NCBI GenBank assembly: GCA_033060915.1
Contig: CM065381.1
Coordinates: forward strand, 33,452,336-33,516,335
Source of the DNA: Euryodendron excelsum
Taxonomy: Eukaryota > Streptophyta > Magnoliopsida > Ericales > Pentaphylacaceae
Direction of reading: 5' to 3'
Length of the DNA stretch: 64,000 nucleotides
Each line of letters starts with the position of its first letter. The stretch's first letter is position 1. Positions 47,327 to 58,830 of this stretch are shown one piece after another. Position numbers and translations under genes: made by a program. The notes under the pieces are model-generated. The model did no database searches. It saw nothing but the letters and a program-made list of their open reading frames with translations, and was not told where the DNA came from.

Positions 47327-50300
47327 GCTGTCGCGCCCAGATTTTTCGCACTCGAGGAATACTCACCCAAGAGGGAAAAATGATGTACTCTCTCGTTAGA
47401 ACTCACCCTCCTAGAAGAATGAGTGCGACTAGGTTTGAATTGAAAACAGGTTTGAATAAAGGGCTTTTTGAAAAAGATTCGGAGTCACCACCTAACTTGA
47501 TTAAGGTGAGTTAGGTCACCTAAAAACTAAGCATAACCCGAAAACTACACTTAGGGTTTTTGAAAAATGATTTTGAAAATATCTCCTCAAGAGAGAGTTT
47601 TTAAGGAAAACAGGTTGTTTGGAAACCTTTGAAAAACATTCAGCGCTTTTTAGAAAAATAACTCCTTTTTGGTCTTTGAAAACAGTGATTCTAGGTTTGG
47701 AGATTGGTTACGTGTAGGGAAGACGCACTAAGCTATCACCCTACCCCGCCCTTTCGGTACTTACATGTCAATCTACTCTAGATTTACCTATGAGAGTCTT
47801 TAATTAACCATGGTTCAATCCTATCCATTTTAGAAAAAGCAATGTTAGAAAAATATGATGCATGATATGCAAGTGCAATAGAAAAGAATTAAAAAATAGA
47901 TTTAAAAAGAGATTGCTTTGATTTGAAAATAAACTTGAAAAGATGGAATTGAAATTGGAAAGTTTGAAAATTGAGAGTTGAAATTTTAAATTGGAATTTT
48001 AAATTTGAAAAGATTTTGAAAACCGCACCCATGAGGGTGGAATTGAAAGTTTGAAAAGTATTGTGACTGCACCTATGAAGGTTGCCTACGTATCCCTTTG
48101 GGGGAATCAGGTCAGTCGTAGTTAGGACAAGAGTCCGATAGAAGGTTGGATTGAAGAAGGAAATTGAATTTTGATTTGAAATTGGAAGAAGATATTTGAG
48201 ATTGAAATTGAAACAATTGGACTTGCTTTGGAAAGATAGGTTTTGGAAAGATTTGGTTTTAGGAAAGATGGAAGTTTAGGAAACCTAGACTTAGGAAAGG
48301 TAGGAGACCTAGGGAAGACTTGAGATTAAGAAAGATTGGATTTAGGAAAGGTTCGAATTAGGAAAGTTTCAAATTAGGAAAGTTCTGAATTAGGAAAGTT
48401 TTATTTTTGGAAAGTTTTGAATTAGGAAATTTTTCAAATTAGGAGAGTTTCGAATTTAGAAATGTTTGAAAAAGGGAAGTTTTGATTTTGGAAAGTTTTG
48501 AAAGACAAGGAAGTTTTGAAAATAAGAAAGTTTCGTTTTGGGAAAGGTTTGAAAAAGGAAAGTTTTCAGTTTAGGAAATGTTTGAATTAAGAAAGTCTCG
48601 ACTTAAGAAAGTCTTAGATTTGGAAAGATTTGAAGTTTAAGAAAGTTTAGAATTTAGAAAGTTTTTAGGTTTAGAAAGATTTAACTTAAGAAGGTTTCAA
48701 ATTTAGAAAGTTTTGAATTTGGAAAGATTTGATATTTAGAAATTTTAAGATTTAGAAAGTTTTAGAGTTTTAGAAAATCTTAAGATTAGGAAAGATTTGA
48801 GTTTAGGAAAGATTTGAAAGCTTGGATTTGAAAAAGATTTTGGAAAGGGGTAGAATTAGGAAAGGATTGAATTAGGAAAGACTGGAAAGTTGAGTTTTAA
48901 AGTTTAGGAAAGATTTTTACGTTCAAGTTTTGGAAACTCAAGATTTAGGAAAGTAGAAGTTTAGGAAGGATTTGAATTAGGAAAGAGTTGGATTTTGAAA
49001 TTTAAGGAAAGGTTTAAAGTTTGGGATTAGGAAACTTATGGTTTAGGAAGGAATTGAATTAGGAAAGGTTTGGGATTAGGAGGGGATTGGATTTAGTTTC
49101 TAAAAGAAAAGATTTGATTTTGTTTCCAAAAACGGAGGACGGGATCTAGTTTCCTAAACAGGGAGATTTGATTCGATTTCCTAAAGGGAAGATAGGATTT
49201 GACAAGGATTTGGAAAGGGAGATTCTAAAAACCCTAGGTTTGGAAAATTATAGTTTTGACGTAGAAAAGAGGTTTTGGAAACATGTATAGTTTTGATGTA
49301 AAAAACGAGAGGTTTTGGAAACCTAGGTTTGGGGTAAAATCTGAAAACCATGTTTTTGGGAAGAAAATTTAGGGTTTCCTAATTGTGGGTTCTAGGGCTT
49401 GACTTGGGCTCTAAGGAAAAGGGATTTTTAGAAAGTGTGTTTTTAGAAACGTAGATTTTCTAGAAGGGAATCCTAGGAAGGAGTTTTTGGAAAGTGTGTT
49501 TGAAGAGGGAGTTTTTGGAAGGAAAATCCTACAGGGGAATTTCTAGAAGGAAGATTTTGAAAAGAAAGTTTTTTGGAAAGATTTTTTTGGAGAGAGTTTT
49601 TCTAGAAAGGTTTTTGGGGAGAGTTTTTTAGGAAGGTGAATCTAGGGAGTGCATTTAGAAAGCGAATTTTGAGGAAAAGATTTTGGAGAGGAGTTGAAAA
49701 AGAGAGTTTTGAAAAATTGATTTTGGAAGGGGTTCTTGAAAACAATTTCGAAGAGGAGAGATTTAGAAAAGTATGTTGAAAAAGAGATTTTTAGGAAGAG
49801 ATTTTTGAAAAGAGAGAGTTTAGAAGGTGTAAAAACATCTCACTTTCCTAAAGCAATTCTAACCATAAGAGGGCTAGAACCACTTTAGGAAAGCGGTTTT
49901 GAAAACAACAAGATTTGAAAATATAGACCAAAAGGTCACTTTTAATGTAACACTTTCCTAAAGCAACCCTAGCCATGGAAAGGCTAGAATCACCCTAGGA
50001 TTGTGATTTTGAAAACATGTTTTTGAAAAAGAGCTTTTGATGCAATTTTGAAAACAAGTTTGAAAACGATTTTTGGAAAAACTTTTTGAAAACGAATTTT
50101 GGAAGATGCAAGACTATGATATGCACAATGCAATTTGGGGGTCGTGAACATACAAGGCTAAGGCCTCACCACATAATCAAGGGGGTCGGACCCACGTGGT
50201 CTTTGGTTAGACTAGAAGAAAGCCCCCGACACGGTGACTCTCCAATAGCCCAATCCTACACATGGACCGGGAATCCCCTTGTTTCAACCATGCAAAGAAA

Positions 50301-50715
50301 GGGTGGGAAAGAGATGGGGGATTAAAATAGAGAAAACCCAAGTGGGTTAGGAGAGAGAAGAGAGAGGGGGGAATGCGGAAATTTAAAGAGAAAGCCTACC
50401 TTGTATCTTTTTTAATTTGCGCGCCTTGCTTGTCTTCGGTCTACGGTCTTCGTCTTGATTTTCTTCTTCAGTCTTCAAGGGTTGTCTTCAAGCTTTAGAT
50501 GGTGGCTCTTCAAGTCTTCGACGGGTAGTTGAAGGCTAGTGTATGAGTGTATGGGGGAGTGTATGAGTGTATAGGAGGCTAGGGTTTGTGTATAGTGGCT
50601 AGGGTTTGGGAAAACCAAGGGAGGCTAGGGTTTTGGAGGTGCTCGAGCTCTGTGTATCGAAATATAGGATTTTTAGGTTAAGTTTGCAGACCCTTTCACG
50701 TTGAATGAGGCTCTG

Positions 50716-50723
50716 TATTTATA
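50716..50723 (-). promoter_or_regulatory. E3 5' LTR TATA box
   Basis: TATTTATA on the plus strand; it would drive the E3 genomic transcript on the minus strand. Confidence 0.72.
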
Positions 50724-51654
50724 GAAGTTGGACAAGCCTGGCGCCAGGGCAAAATTTACACTGGCGCCACTAGGAGTGGCACCAGGCCATTTTTTGGCTT
50801 GGCGCCACTACTAGTGGCACCAGCCAATTAGGAAAGATTTAAGGTCGGCAAGCAACGTATCTTTGACTAGATTTGGGCGTCTGTACTAGTGACTACCATG
50901 TAAACTTTAGCCTGGCTTCACTAGGAGTGACTCCGGAAAGTCCGGCAATGATTTGAAGGAGCCGGGAATGACCCGGAAGGCCGGAAGGGAGCAGGAACAC
51001 TTAAAACAGTGTCCTGGAGGTATTTGACTTGGAAAGTGAGGATAAGGTGGGTCGAAAAGGTTGACCGAGCCTTTAGGGGCAAAACGGTCAATCGGGCCGG
51101 AAAACTGCCGGGGCGAACCCGGATTGCCCCGGAAAAAGACTTGGGATCTGGAAACATTATTTAGAATGTTCCCAGAGGTTGCCGGTTTGATTCCCAGAGC
51201 CGGCGTGGTCGAAAAAGGAGACCGGCCCACTAGGGGCAAATCGGTCATTTTGTACCGGGTTTGCCGGAACTGACTCGGAATGATTCGGACAGGTAAAGGA
51301 AGGTTGAGAATACTCTAAAAAGTATTCTCGGGATATTACTGGTTTGATACCCATAGCCGGTGTGGTCGAAAAAGGAGACCGGCCCTCAAGAGGCCAAACG
51401 GTCATTTTGTACCGGGTTGGCCGGAACTGACTCGGAATGATCCGGAAAGGTAAAGGAAGGTTGAAAATACTCTAAAAAGTATTCTTGGGATATTACCGAT
51501 TTGATACCCAGAGCCGGTGTGGTTCCCAGGGCGTTCGGATGCCTAGGGGCAAAATGGTCATCTTGACCGGAAAGTCTCGGAAAAGGTCCTAAGGGTAGTT
51601 TGGTCATTTTCCACCGAAGTGGGCTAACAGCCACTGGTGTTGACCTAGGTTTTG

Positions 51655-52380
51655 AGTGTTTCCGCCATTCTCACGGTGTGAGTATTTCTGCTACTTTGAT
51701 GGGGTTTGATGATTTGTGAGTATTTCCGCTACTCGGACGGGGTTGATGATTTATGAGTATTTCCGCTACTCGGACGGGATTGATGATTTGGGAGTTTTTT
51801 CGCTACTCGGACAGGGTTGAGTATTTCTGCTACTCTAACGGCTCTGTGAGTATTTTCGCTACTCTAACGGTTGAGTATTTCCGCTACTCTAATGGCTCTG
51901 TGAGTATTTCCCCGCTACTCTAACAGCTCTGTGAGTATTTCCGCTACTCTAATGGCTCTGTGAGTATTTCCCCGCTACTCTAACGGCTCTGTGAGTATTT
52001 CCGCTACTCTAACGGTTGAGTATTTCCGCTACTCTAACGGCTCTGTGAGTATTTCCGCTACTCTAACGGTTTTGTGAGTAGTTTTGCTACTCGGACCGTC
52101 TCGAGGAATAAACTGTCTCGAGAGTGGGACTGGAAGGGGTCTTACCGTCTCCGACGAGACGTGCCTGGATTGGAGCCGTCTCGAGGAATAAACTATCTCG
52201 AGAGTGGGATTGGAAAGGGGTCTTACCGTCTCCCAAGAGACGTGCCTGGATTTTGAGTATTTCCGCCACTCTAACGGTTTTGTGAGTATTTTCGCTACTC
52301 CAACGATTTTGTGAGTGTTTCCGCCACTCTAACGGTTTTGTGACTGTTTTCGCCACTCTAACGGTTTTGTGAGTAGTTTT
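51655..52380 (-). repeat. GAGTA-TACTC hairpin array in the E3 5' LTR
   Basis: Same unit as in the 3' LTR, with a different arrangement of copies and some units carrying an extra CCC before GCTACTC. Confidence 0.85.
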
Positions 52381-52627
52381 GCTACTTGAACCGTCTCAAG
52401 GAATAAACTGTCTCGAGAGAGGGATTGGAATTGGAATGAGAAAGGACAATGCCCCTAAGGGCATTTTGGTCATTTTGTCTCTATTTGGGCCTGACAGGCC
52501 CGCGAAGCGATGGAAAGATGGAATTTGGACCTAGAGGATTGGTTTCAATTGGAATATGTCCACAATGACTTGAAACAAGTCTGGACGGAGTGTAGACTGC
52601 CGAGCGGTCAAAAATGGGGTGCTTACA

Positions 52628-52632
52628 TTTCC
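52628..52632. repeat. Right target site duplication of E3
   Basis: TTTCC, an exact copy of 34822-34826. Confidence 0.92.
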
Positions 52633-53216
52633 CCCTTCTCTTCTCCCTCCTAACCCACTTGGGTTTTTTCTATTTTAATCCCCCATCTCTTTCCCTCCTT
52701 TCTTTGCATGCTTGAAACAAGGGGACTCCCGGTCCATGTGTAGGATTAGGCTATTGGAGGGTCACCGTGTCGGGGACTTTCTTTTAGTCTAACCAAAGAC
52801 CACGTGGGTTCGGCCCCCTTGATTATGTGGTGAAGCCTTAACCTTGTATGTTCACGAGCCCAAATTTGCATTGTGCAAATTATTATCTTGCATTCTTCCA
52901 AAAATCGTTTTCAAACTCGTTTTCAAAGCTTGCATTAAACTTGTTTCCAAAATTGCATCAAAATCTCCTTTTTCAAAACTTGTTTTCAAAATCACAATCC
53001 TAGGGTGATTCTAGCCTTTCCATGACTAGGATTGCTTTAGGAAAGTGTTATATTTAAAGCGACCGATATAGTCCATATTTTCCAATCCTTGTTGTTTTCA
53101 AAATCACTTTCTTAAAGTGGTTCTAGTCTTCTTATGGTTAGAATCGCTTTAGGAAAGTGAGGCATTTTTATACTTTCCTAAAAATTCTCTTTTCAAAAAT
53201 CTCTTTTCAACAATCT
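52628..53216 (+). mobile_element. E2 3' LTR, second part, truncated
   Basis: Continues the E2 LTR after E3 and matches 18828-19360 of the 5' LTR. It ends abruptly near 53205-53216, where the sequence turns into reverse-orientation E1 LTR. About 2.4 kb of the LTR and the right target duplication are missing. Confidence 0.85.
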
Positions 53217-56088
53217 TGGAAAGAAGAGTTTTTGGAAAACATGTTGAAAGAGAAGAGAGTTTTAGAAATAGAGACTTTTGAAAAAAAAGAGTTTTTGGAA
53301 AGTATAAAAACGTCTCACTTTCCTAAAGTGATTCTAACCATAAGATGGCTAGAACCACTTTAAGAAAGTGGTTTTGAAAACAATAAGGAGTTGAAAATAT
53401 GGACCATATAGGCCACTTTAAATGTAACACTTTCCTAAAGCAATCCTAGCCATGAAAATGCTAGAATCACCCTAGGATTGTGATTTTGAAAACAAGTTTT
53501 GAAAAGGAGATTTTGATGCAATTTTAAAAACCAGTTTAATGCAAGCTTTGAAAACGAGTTTGAAAACGATTTTTGGAAGAATGCAAGATAATGATATGCA
53601 CAATGCAAATTGGGGGTGTGAACATGCAAGGTTAAGGCTTCACCACATAATCAAGGGTGCCGAATCCACGTGGTCTCCGGTTAGACTAAAAGAAAGCCCC
53701 CGACACGATGACCCTCCAATAGTCTAATCCTACACATGGACCGGGAATCCCCTTGTTTCAAGCATGCAAAGAAAGGGGGGAAGAAGATGGAGATTAAAAT
53801 AGAGAAAACCCAAGTGGGTTGGGAGGGAGAAGAGAAGGGGGGAAGTGCAGAAACTTAAAGAGAAAACCTACCGTATGTCTTGTTTATTTTGCTTGGTTTT
53901 GCGTGCCTTGCTTTTCTTCGGTCTTCGCTTCACTTCAGTCTTCAAGGGCTTGTCTTTGATCTTCAAAACTTGTTGTTGTAGTAATCCAAGCCTTCAATGG
54001 AGGGTAGGAGGCTAGTGTATAAATGTATGGGAGTGTAGGAGTATATAGGAGGCTAGGGTTTGGTGTATGGTGGCTAGGGTTTGGAAAACCTCGAGAAGCT
54101 AGGGTTTTAGAGAGGCTACGAGCTCTGTGTATAAAAAAATTAGGGTTTTCAGACTGAGTTTGCAAACCTCTTTCACGCTGGAAGAGGCTCTGTATTTACA
54201 GAGATGGGATTGACCTGGCGCCTGTTCCAGTAGCACTAGAGCAAAATTCCTCCTAGCGCCACTAGGAGTGGCGTCAGGCCATTTCTTGGCTTGGCGCCAC
54301 TGTTAGTGGCGCCATCCAGTTAGGAAAGTTTTAAGGTCGGCAAGCAACGTATCTTGGGAAGATTTGAGCGCCTGTACTAGTGACTACCATGTAATTTTTA
54401 GCCTGGCTTCACTAGGAGTGACTTCAAAAAGTCTAGGATGGATTTGAAGAGGCCGGAAATGACCCGGAGAGCTGAAAAAGGGCAGGAACACTTAGAATAG
54501 CATCCCGGAGATATTTGGCTTGAAAAATAAGGATAGGATGTGTTGGAAGGATTGACAGGGCCATTAGGGGCAAAACGGTCAATCAGGCCGGAAAGCTGCC
54601 GGGATGGACTTGGAATGTCCCAGAAAAATACTTGAGATTTGGAAACATTATTTAGAATGTTCCCAAAGGTTTCCGGTTTGATACCCAGAGCCAGTGTGGT
54701 TGGAAAAGGCGACCGGCCCACCAGAGGCAAAACGGTCATTTTGCACCAGGTTCGCCGGAACTGACCCGGAATGGTCCAAAAATATAATGAAAGGTTGAGA
54801 ATACTATAGGAAGCATTTTTGGGAGGTTACCGGTTTGATAACCAGGGCCAGTGTGGTTCCCGGGGCATTCGAATGCCTAGGGGCAAAATGGTCATCTTGA
54901 CCAAAAAGTCTCGGAATTGGCCCAAAACTGACTAGAAGGCACCTAACATGCTAGATTGATTTTAAGACAATCTTGGAAGGTTGGACTTACCATTTTGAGG
55001 ACTCAAATGTGTTCTTGAGAAACGTGCCGAAAAATGGCCCTAGGGGCAGTTTGATCATTTTTCACCGAAGTGGGCTAGCAGGCACTGGTGTTGACCTGGG
55101 TTTTGAGTGTTTCCGCCACTCTGACAGCAGTCGCGTGATACAGGGCTTTGTTGGCAATTCCCTATATCGACCTATTTACGAGTATTTCGGCTATCTCTGA
55201 CGGTTGTGATGTTTGTTAGTATTTCCGCTACTCTGACGGTTCGCGATCATTCCCGAGACTACCTGATCTCGGGAAGTTGCTAAAGGGACTTAGCGCCTGA
55301 GAATCAACTTTCTCGAAAGGCGTGCCTAAATGGACATTTCTACATTGGGGGGCTAGCAGGTGCCAAAGGTGGACCATTTTACCATTAGGAGACTTAGGGT
55401 CGTGTCCCGGTCGACAGGTTTAAAAGGACTTACCACTTCAAAGAGATTTTTTTCGAAAAATGTGCCCGACCATCTCAAGGAATCAACTGTCTTGAGAGAG
55501 GGATTGGAATTGGAATTAGAATTGGAAAGGGGACTTACCGCTTTCGGAAAGACGCGCCTGATTTGGAATTGGAAAGGGGACTTACCGCCTTCGAAAAAGA
55601 CGCGCTTGATTTAGAAATTGGAAAGGAGATTTACCGTCTTCGAAAAGACATGCCTAATTTGAAATTGGAAAGGGGACTTACCGCCTTCGGAAAGACGTGC
55701 CTGATTTGAAATTGGAAATGGGACTTACCATCTTCGGAAAGATGTTCCTGTTGGAATTAGAAAGGGGACTTACCGCCTTCGGAAAGACGCGCCTGATTTG
55801 AATATTGGAAAGGGGACTTATCGTCTTCAGAAAGACGCACCTGATTTGGAAATTGGAAAGGGGACTTACCGTGTTCGGAAAGACGCGCCTGGTGGGATTA
55901 GAATGAATGATGCCCCTAGGGGCATTTTGGTCATTTTACCTCTATTTGGGCTAGTGGGGCCTGCGAAGCGATGAATTGACGGGATTAGACTTAGAAAGTT
56001 GATTTGACTCGAAATATGCCCACATTGACTTGAACACAAGTCTGGACGGAGTGGAGACCGCTGAGCGGTCAAAAATGGGGTGTTTACA
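53217..56088 (-). mobile_element. E1 5' LTR, remainder to its outer end
   Basis: Reverse-orientation LTR that continues the piece ending at 16715 and ends GGGGTGTTTACA at 56088. It includes a GGCGCC block at 54214-54316 and a 52-bp hairpin array of about eight units (about 55508-55890). The TATA position (near 54192) reads TATTTACA, so the box is mutated. Together the two pieces approach 5.0 kb, plus about 0.3 kb lost. Confidence 0.85.
55508..55890 (-). repeat. About 52-bp hairpin array in the E1 LTR
   Basis: About eight units with CCGCCTTCGGAAAGACGCG and GGGGACTTACC, the reverse of the E2 array. Confidence 0.88.
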
Positions 56089-57698
56089 CAGGGTAAATAA
56101 GCCACTAGCGCCACTAGGAGTGGTGCCAAGCCATTTATTGGCTTGGCACCACTGCTAATGGTGCCAGCCACTTAGGAAAGCTTTAAGGTGGCAAGAAACG
56201 TATCTTTCGACCCTTGGGATGCAAGATAAAAGATTTGGTCAGCTGTTATAGAGACTACCATGCAATTTTTGGCTTGGCTCCACTAGGAGTGACTCCAAAA
56301 AGTTTGGAAATGATCTCGAAGGTTTTGAGTAACTAGACTTAGCCAGGAATAGATGGAAAACCTCAAGAGAGTGTCTCGCAGGTAGATAGCTTGAGAAGTA
56401 ATGCAGAAATATTTGAAAAGGTCGACCGGCCCAGTAGGGGCAAAACGGTCAATGAATAGGGAAAACACCAGAATGTACACGGAGTGACCTGTGAGAAGGC
56501 TTGAAGGTTGGAAACACTATTAAGAGTGTTCTGGAAGATTTCCAGTTTGAAACCCAAAGCCGGTATAGTTGGAAAAGGCGATTGGCCCACCAAGGTAAAA
56601 AGGCCATTTTGTACTGGGTTTGTTGGAATAGACTCGAAATGATTTGAAAAGTTATTAGAATGTTAGGAGTACCATTAGAAGTATCCTCAAGAGGTAACCG
56701 GTTTGATATCTAGAGCCGGCGTGATTTTTTGAGGTGGTCGAATGCTTAGAGGTAAAATGGTCATTTTAACCAAATGGTCTCAGAATTGGTCCGGAACCAA
56801 CTAGAAGGCTCTTGAACATGTCGAATTTTCTTTGGGACAATCTTGGAAGGGTGGAATTACTGCACTGAGGACTTATTTACTTTCTCGAGATGCATGCCAA
56901 AAAAGGACCAAGGGGTAGTTTGGTCATTTTGTACCAGAATGGGCTAGCAGGCACTAGTGTTGACCCAGGTTTTGAGTGTTTATGTCACTCTGATAGTGTG
57001 TGACAAATTGGTTTCCAAAGATATCTCATCCTTTGGTGAACGTGCCATGGCCAAGTGGCGAGTTTGGTCCCGTGACATAGGGGGTTCGTTGGCAATTCCC
57101 GATGTTGACTTGTTTGCGAGTGTTTCTGCTACTCTGACGGTGTGTATTCATTCTGGAGGCTGCCTAATCTTGGAAAGCTGCTAGATGGACTTATCGTTTG
57201 AGGGATCAACTTTCTCAAAAGACGTGCTAAATAATGGATATTCTACATTAGCGGGCTAACAAGCGCCAGAAGTGAACCATTCTACCATCTTAGAGACTTG
57301 GGTTTCATTTCGGTCGATAGGTTTGAAAGCACTTACCGTTCCAAAGAGTTTTCTCAAAAGACACACCGGACTGGATGAACTTACCGTTTGAGGGATCAAC
57401 TTTATCAAAAAATGTGTCGGATTGAGTTTGATTGGTATGGATTGGAATTGAAATCGGAATTAGGGTTGAAATAGGGACTTACTGCCTCTACAAAGATTGC
57501 TAACTAGAGTTGTACCGAGCAATGCCCCATGGGCATTTTGGTCATTTAGCCTCTATTGGGCCCAACGGGGCCACGAAGTGATTGATTGACTAGATTGAGT
57601 TTAGAAAACTGGTTTGGACTTGAATGTGTTTGTATTTGTTTGAATGTGAGTCCAGTTGGACTGGAGATTGCCAAGTAGGAAAAAATGGGGTGCTTATA
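56089..57698 (-). mobile_element. E0: older LTR fragment of the same family
   Basis: Reverse-orientation LTR with the same order of landmarks as E1 (GGCGCC block at 56101-56168, then ACCGTTTGAGG-type blocks), but much more diverged. It ends AATGGGGTGCTTATA at 57698, where TTACA is expected. Its left part would lie on the far side of E1, outside the window, which indicates that E1 inserted into it. Confidence 0.75.
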
Positions 57699-58383
57699 GG
57701 TGGTACCTCTGATATGTATCTAAGAAGCTCATCCTCTTGTGACCAGTAATTGCATCCACCAATTAATCAATATTTGGTAGTGGAAAAGGGTCCTTGGGGT
57801 ATGCATTGTTCAAATCTATGAAATCTACGCAGACCCTCCACTTGCCCTTTTTTTTTTTTCTTTATAACCACTATGTTAGACAGCCACGTGGATAGTATAC
57901 TTTTCTTATTACCCCGGCTTCAAGAAGCTTTTCCACCTCTTCAATTACTGTAAGTATATACTATACTATTGCTCTCCTACCTTTCTATACGACAGGTCGA
58001 CATTGTGGATCTATGTTGAGCCCATGACATGCGATATCAAGATTGATCCCGAGCATCTTGTATGAAGTCCAAACAAATACCTCAAAGTTTCCTATCAGCA
58101 GTCTAATCAACGCCCTTTCTTCTGCAAATGGCATGGATGTACCAATCATGAAGTACTTTTCTTTGTGAAGCCTATCAATCTCAACCTTCTTCAAGTCTTC
58201 TATGACTTTCTTGTTAGGGAGCTCTCTGACATCATCTAGAGTGGGGGTGTCTCCATGCAGCTCCATCTTCTGGACCTGACCTGCCTTTATCTTTGAAGCA
58301 CAGGCTTTCAAAATGCATTGCTTGGCGAAAACTTAGTCTCCTCTAACCTCCTGTATGCCCTTACTACTTGAGAAGTGTATCAA
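57699..58383 (-). pseudogene. pol: Start of reverse transcriptase of E-1, cut by E0
   Basis: On the minus strand 58311-57985 encodes the stretch before RT (ALIRLLIGNFEVFVWTSY, then ACHGLNIDPQ). After a stop-containing gap, RT proper follows: KWRVCVDFIDLNNAYPKDPF, PLPNID and MSFLDTYQRYH, where E0 interrupts it at 57699. These are Tat-type RT blocks. A poly-T run on the plus strand at 57849-57861 marks an insertion in the frame. The catalytic box is not present in the window. Confidence 0.8.
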
Positions 58384-58830
58384 CTAATGATAGGTGGAAG
58401 GTATGGCATTCATCAGGTGCAACCATGTTCGACCTATTATCGTGTTGTAAGGCAAGGGCACATTGACAACCAAGAATTTGGTCTGAAATGTAATATTTCC
58501 AGCCATCACCAGTAAGGTCACCTTTTCCAATAGCCAAACTGTGTCCGAGCTGACACCAATCAAAGGGTTGAGGGATGGTTGCAAATCGGCTCCTTTGAGT
58601 CCGAGCTTCTTGAACAGGTCATAGTACATTACCTTAGATGAACTCCCTTGATCAATTAGAATTCTTTTGACATCGCAATCCCCCACTCGTAGCGTCACAA
58701 CTAGGGCATCATTGTGGGGTGTCTAGACCCCCACCAAGTCATCAACGATAAAGGTTATGGCCTCACTTTTGTTACCAACCTTCGGCTTCTTTGCTAGGGG
58801 CTACACTTGTATTACCTCCCTCAAGTGTGA
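58384..58830 (-). pseudogene. Aspartic protease region of E-1
   Basis: Minus-strand frame with TPHNDALVVTLRVGDCDVKR, the active-site block LIDQGSSSKVMYYDLF, and LPYNTIIGRTWLHLMNAIPS. The DQGSS form is usual in Tat elements. A TAG in the place of a usual Gln codon interrupts the N-terminal part near 58725, and stops follow the C-terminal end. Confidence 0.82.

Larger units (their letters stand above)
34827..52627 (-). mobile_element. E3: 17.8-kb non-autonomous Tat-family element
   Basis: Minus-strand element with LTRs at 34827-40158 (3') and 47329-52627 (5'), PPT at 40159-40182, PBS at 47308-47326 and a perfect TTTCC duplication. The 7.17-kb interior has no gag, protease, RT or integrase on either strand. 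It keeps the leader and a broken antisense DUF7745-like ORF with its 5' intron. The two LTRs are nearly identical on reading, apart from tandem-array differences, so it is the youngest insertion seen. Its movement must have relied on enzymes of a related element. Confidence 0.93.
47329..52627 (-). mobile_element. E3 5' LTR, 5299 bp
   Basis: Begins TGTCGCGCCC and ends GGGTGCTTACA on the plus strand. It reads nearly identical to the E3 3' LTR over the minisatellite, TATA (50716-50723) and palindrome (50738-50825) parts. The hairpin array (51655-52380) differs from the partner in unit order and number, which explains the 33-bp length difference at least partly. Confidence 0.93.
16716..53216 (+). 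mobile_element. E2: Tat/Ogre-type retrotransposon, interrupted by E3
   Basis: Parts in order: 5' LTR 16716-21749, PBS, leader, gag remnant, protease, G-patch, RT, RNase H, second RNase H, integrase, 3' spacer, antisense DUF7745-like ORF, PPT, and 3' LTR 32764-34826 continuing at 52628 and ending abruptly near 53216. Internal length is about 11.0 kb. AAAGA at 16711-16715 is the candidate left target duplication; the right one was lost with the 3' half of the 3' LTR. The two LTRs differ visibly, so it is older than E3. Capsid loss, stops and an integrase active-site change make it inactive. Confidence 0.9.
52628..53870. repeat. Large inverted repeat at the E2/E1 LTR junction
   Basis: E2 LTR (plus, 52628-53205) faces homologous E1 LTR (minus, about 53270-53870) with a loop of only about 65 bases. 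Paired landmarks include the GGATTAGGCTATTGGAGGGTC segment near 52741 and its complement near 53715. Confidence 0.85.
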
